Below, one piece after another: positions 40,516 to 43,683 of a stretch of DNA of 43,683 nucleotides. Source of the DNA: Candidatus Aminicenantota bacterium (GTDB lineage: Bacteria; Acidobacteriota; Aminicenantia; Aminicenantales; UBA4085); assembly GCA_030691735.1 (NCBI GenBank), contig JAUYDS010000170.1, positions 1 through 43,683 on the forward strand. The letters run 5' to 3'. The position numbers were made by a program, and so were the translations under genes. How positions within the stretch are numbered: position 1 is the first letter of the stretch; each line of letters starts with the position of its first letter. Under the pieces are notes generated by a model that searched no databases, was not told the origin of the DNA, and saw only the letters and a program-made list of their open reading frames with translations.

Positions 40516-43500
40516 CTATGTCTTCTTCGCGAATCGGGTTCGAATATACTCCCGGGCGCTTTCAGCCGACAGCCGAATGGTTCCGGGTCCGCTCCGAACA
40601 TAAAAATCGCCGTCCGGGCTCTCCTCGGTTTCTTTCCATCTCAGGAATACGGGTTCCGGGCTGCGCTGGCAGCTCACCAGGCAGACGGTCTTCCCCTGGA
40701 CGATCTGGGTTTTGAGATCGATGCAGGTGCTCGCCCGATCTCCCAAGCTGTTTCGAACGACCTGGGCGAGGTGCCGCATGAACTCGTCGTCATTCTCGAA
40801 CTGGTCCTGCTCTATCCCCGTCACCGCGCCGTCGTCGGCCACCCCGATCAGGAGATCCCCGCCGGCCGTATTGAGGAACGCGGCGATGGTCTTGAGCGCG
40901 GCCAGCGTGATCGCCTTGTCGTCCTTCCGATTCTCCCGGAGATTCCAGCGCAAGGTCGCTTTGAACTCCAGGGTCTTCGATTCGCCGCGCTTGATCAATT
41001 CTTCGGCCTGGCGGTGAGCCCTCAAGTAATGATCGAATAGGAAGTCCCTGAGCGCGTCTCCGAAAGTCCGGTCGTCGGTGATCCGTTTGTAGAGCTCGAA
41101 ATTCGAGTCGACGATCTCCTGGATGACGTCCTCGACCTTATGATCGAACGTCAGGCGCACGTTCTCGCGCGTGTTGACCCGGGCGCTGGCGTCGAGGGCC
41201 GCGTCGTCGTTCAGTTTTTCCAGGATCTGGCCGAGCGTCACCCGGTGTTCCGGACCGAGATTCAGCCCGAATCGCTCGTTCAGTTCGGCGATGATCCAGG
41301 AGAGCGGCTCGAGCTGCTCCGGCGCCTCCCCATAATGGTCCTTCGTCGCAATCGGCTCGAGCTGTCCGCCCTTTCTCTCAAGGGTGATCCGGCCGCTTCC
41401 GGTCTGCTGGATGCGGTAAGACTCCATGTCGATATTCTGCTGGACTTCTCGGGGCAGTTCGTCCGGGTCGGCGGGTATCAACCGCTTCAAGTGGCGGGCG
41501 AAAACATACAGCTTTTCCAGGTCCGCATCGGCAAAGGTCAGCACCTGGGCGAGAAAGGCATAGAGCCGCACATAATCGGTGATCTGGCCGCGAAAATCGT
41601 GCTGTTCGTCGCTCGAGATCTCGGCGAACCTTGTCTTGACCGGATCGAGAACTGCGTAAAGTTGGTCCTGGGTAGCCTTTTTGTCGAAATAGACCTTGGC
41701 GAATCGCTCAACGTCCGCCGCCGTGAAGACCGGGAAATCGAAGAGCCTGCTTTGAATCTCGTAAAGCAGGTTCGGGTCGGTCGCTTCCGAGAGGAGCGTG
41801 GTCTCATAATAGGGCTCGAACGCCGCCTGGATTTCGTCGGCTTCGTTGGCGAAATCGAGGACCAAAGTCCCGTTCTTCTCCGGATGAATGCGGTTCAGCC
41901 GGGATAGAGTCTGAACGGCATTCACTCCGCCGAGTTTCTTGTCCACGTACATCGTATGCAGGAGCGGCTGGTTGAATCCGGTCTGAAATTTGTTGGCGCA
42001 GATGAGAAAACGATACTCCGGCCGATCGAAGACCTTGGCGGTCTGTTTCTCCGAGAAACCGTTCATGCCGGCTTCGGTGTAGGACCGGCCGCCATCCGGC
42101 ACCGTCCCCGAGAAAGCGACCAGAGCCTTGAACGGCCACTTCTTTTCTTCCAGATACCGGTCCACGGCCAGCTTATAGCGCACGGCATGAAGCCGCGACC
42201 GGGTCACGATCATCGCCTTGGCCTTTCCGCCGATCTCGTTCTTGACCTGGGCGGCGAAGTGCTCAGCTATGATCCGCACCTTCTCGCCGATGGCGTGCGG
42301 ATGAAGCTCCACGAACGACTTGAGGAGGTATTCCGCTTTGGCCTTATCATAGCGGGGATCGTCCTCGATCTTTTTGAGGAGCCGCCAATAGGCTTTATAG
42401 GTCGTGTAGTTCCTTAGGACATCGAGGATGAATCCTTCCTCGATCGCCTGGCGCATGGTGTAAAGATGGAACGGCTCGAACTTCCCGTCCGCGCGCTTCG
42501 TCCCGAAAAGCTCCAATGTCTTGGCCTTGGGCGTTGCCGTGAAGGCGAACATCGAGAGGTTCGGGAGCCGGCCGCGCTTCTCCATCTCGGCCAGGATCGT
42601 GTTTTCGAGCTCCTCCTCCGGTGTCGCCGCCTCGGCTTCTTCCCGCTCCGCCTCTTCGAGGCTTCCGGCGGCCAAGGCCGTCTTGAGGCTCTTCGAGCTC
42701 TCTCCCGACTGCGAGGAATGCGCTTCGTCCACGATGACGGCGAAGCGATGCCCCGGCAGTTCGCCGATGTCCTTCACGATCACGGGGAACTTCTGCAGAG
42801 TGGTGACGATGATCGTCTTTCCCGACTCGAGCGCCGTTTTGAGCTGGCGGGAGGTCGTGTCGATATTTTCCACGACGCCCAGCGTCTGCTCGAACTGACG
42901 CATGGTCGTCTGGAGCTGGCGGTCGAGGATGCGCCTGTCGGTGACGACGACGATCGAATCGAAGACCTTTTTATCGACGTCGTCGTGAAGCGTCGCCAGC
43001 CGGTGGGCGAGCCAGGCGATAGTAAAGCTCTTGCCGCTGCCCGCCGAATGCTGGATGAGATAACGTTGGCCCGCGCCGTTCTGCCGGGCGTGGGCGACGA
43101 GGCGCCGGACGGCGTCGAGCTGCTGATAGCGGGGGAAAACGAGAGCTTTTTCGCCCGTCTTCCGACCTTTCTCATCCTCTTCCTCGACTTCATGGATGAA
43201 CTGGCGGATGAGGTCAAGGACGCTGTCGCGAACCCAGATCTTCTCCCAGAGATAAGCCGTGGCGTAGCCTTTTTGCGTCGGCGGAACAGGCGGATTCCCC
43301 GCGCCGCCGAACTTTCCTTGGTTGAAGGGCAGGAACCTGGTTTTCGCTCCGGCGAGTTGCGTTGTCACATAGACGAGATCCGGATCAACGGCGAAATGGG
43401 CGAGACAGCGGCCGTACGCGAAGAGCTGCTCTCGAGGATCGCGGGCCGTCTTGTATTGCCGGATGGCGTCCTCGACCGTCTGCCCCGTGAGCGGGTTCTT

Positions 43501-43683
43501 GAGCTCGGCGGTGAAAATCGGAATGCCGTTCAGGAAGAGAACCATATCGAGACTCTGGGCGCTTTTCTCGCTGTAGCGAAGCTGGCGGACGATGGAGAAG
43601 AGATTCGCCGCGTGCAGGCGCCGGAGCGCTTCGTTGAGCCCGCTCGATGGCCGAAAGTAAGCCAACTGGAATTTACAGCCCGA
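40516..43683 (-). CDS. hsdR: Type I restriction enzyme R subunit with C-terminal AlbA_2 domain (5' end outside window)
   Basis: Open to the right edge. The first complete codons read SGCKFQLAYFRPSSGLN, which is internal HsdR sequence (usual FxLAYFKPASGLN), so the start lies beyond base 43683. About 1055 residues are visible. The nuclease follows (SLDMVLFLNGIPIFTAELKN, then AIRQY), then a superfamily 2 helicase with Walker A HSAGSGKSFTI, DEAHSSQSGE, FTATPKAKT and LDFANEADE. The helical C-terminal region ends at about residue 900. The last 155 residues (RGESKTLEFKATLRWN, NTAGGDLLIGVADDGAVTGIE, VFYVRSG-like DFYVRSGPGTIRLS) form an AlbA_2/Schlafen-type domain, unusual for HsdR. The methylase and specificity genes would be outside the window. 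Confidence 0.9.
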   Translation of the reverse strand, partial: SGCKFQLAYFRPSSGLNEALRRLHAANLFSIVRQLRYSEKSAQSLDMVLFLNGIPIFTAELKNPLTGQTVEDAIRQYKTARDPREQLFAYGRCLAHFAVDPDLVYVTTQLAGAKTRFLPFNQGKFGGAGNPPVPPTQKGYATAYLWEKIWVRDSVLDLIRQFIHEVEEEDEKGRKTGEKALVFPRYQQLDAVRRLVAHARQNGAGQRYLIQHSAGSGKSFTIAWLAHRLATLHDDVDKKVFDSIVVVTDRRILDRQLQTTMRQFEQTLGVVENIDTTSRQLKTALESGKTIIVTTLQKFPVIVKDIGELPGHRFAVIVDEAHSSQSGESSKSLKTALAAGSLEEAEREEAEAATPEEELENTILAEMEKRGRLPNLSMFAFTATPKAKTLELFGTKRADGKFEPFHLYTMRQAIEEGFILDVLRNYTTYKAYWRLLKKIEDDPRYDKAKAEYLLKSFVELHPHAIGEKVRIIAEHFAAQVKNEIGGKAKAMIVTRSRLHAVRYKLAVDRYLEEKKWPFKALVAFSGTVPDGGRSYTEAGMNGFSEKQTAKVFDRPEYRFLICANKFQTGFNQPLLHTMYVDKKLGGVNAVQTLSRLNRIHPEKNGTLVLDFANEADEIQAAFEPYYETTLLSEATDPNLLYEIQSRLFDFPVFTAADVERFAKVYFDKKATQDQLYAVLDPVKTRFAEISSDEQHDFRGQITDYVRLYAFLAQVLTFADADLEKLYVFARHLKRLIPADPDELPREVQQNIDMESYRIQQTGSGRITLERKGGQLEPIATKDHYGEAPEQLEPLSWIIAELNERFGLNLGPEHRVTLGQILEKLNDDAALDASARVNTRENVRLTFDHKVEDVIQEIVDSNFELYKRITDDRTFGDALRDFLFDHYLRAHRQAEELIKRGESKTLEFKATLRWNLRENRKDDKAITLAALKTIAAFLNTAGGDLLIGVADDGAVTGIEQDQFENDDEFMRHLAQVVRNSLGDRASTCIDLKTQIVQGKTVCLVSCQRSPEPVFLRWKETEESPDGDFYVRSGPGTIRLSAESAREYIRTRFAKKT

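Overview
The window is 43.7 kb of GC-rich, gene-dense bacterial DNA with no rRNA, tRNA, CRISPR array, integrase or full insertion sequence that I can see. The cell has an outer membrane (a beta-barrel protein at 29835-31076, several lipoproteins), uses sigma-54, makes dNTPs anaerobically, and carries a peptide-oriented gene set (M19 dipeptidase, solute-binding protein family 5, MFSD1-like transporter) plus a proton-pumping pyrophosphatase. This fits an anaerobic or facultative member of the Acidobacteriota or a related lineage such as Candidatus Aminicenantes. The taxonomic guess is an inference from gene content and style, not from a marker gene.

Layout. 1-2.8 kb: the first 94 codons of a glucose-6-phosphate isomerase-like gene running off the left edge, a small secreted protein, an MFSD1-like transporter and a HAD phosphatase. 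2.9-6.6 kb: a dNTP cluster, nrdD, a glutaredoxin-like reductant, nrdG and dut, behind a promoter with two NrdR boxes 31 bp apart. 6.7-10.5 kb: exported methyltransferase-like protein, malic enzyme with an N-terminal ACT domain coupled to an FSR-like MFS exporter, and a DUF2284 protein. 10.6-20.7 kb: TrmJ-like rRNA/tRNA methyltransferase, OsmC, SppA, a lipid kinase, a large PHP-domain metallohydrolase, a COG3375 acetyltransferase, a MacB/FtsX-type permease and an M19 dipeptidase. 20.8-28.7 kb: a regulatory island. A solute-binding protein, sensor kinase and NtrC-type activator form an ATGA-coupled operon. Three sigma-54 promoters (20880, 25704, 26316) each have a TGTAAA/TTTACA dyad centred about 80-83 bp upstream. 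They point at that operon, at a lone receiver protein, and at a structured leader with a tiny ORF ahead of a double-MerR regulator and a B12-binding radical SAM enzyme. 28.8-37.7 kb: parvulin lipoprotein, an Rrf2 regulator with a haem-domain/beta-barrel fusion, a TerB-like protein, a large BNR/VPS10-like secreted protein and a DUF362 protein. 37.8-43.7 kb: K+-independent H+-pyrophosphatase and the 3' part of a type I restriction HsdR carrying a C-terminal AlbA_2 domain.

Two families of small palindromic repeats stand out. One is a REP-like hairpin built on a GACACRTACCGAATTC arm (four clear copies plus a diverged one), always between genes. The other is a modular GC-rich element (three copies) that is read in frame as protein in two genes (isomerase and dipeptidase) and lies between 27-bp perfect inverted repeats in the third place. 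This second family behaves like the protein-coding palindromic elements known from Rickettsia, but is unrelated in sequence as far as I can tell.

The strongest candidate for an undescribed system is the sigma-54 island at 20.8-28.7 kb, where a presumed peptide-sensing two-component system appears to control itself, a single-domain receiver, and a three-way-junction RNA leader of unknown role.
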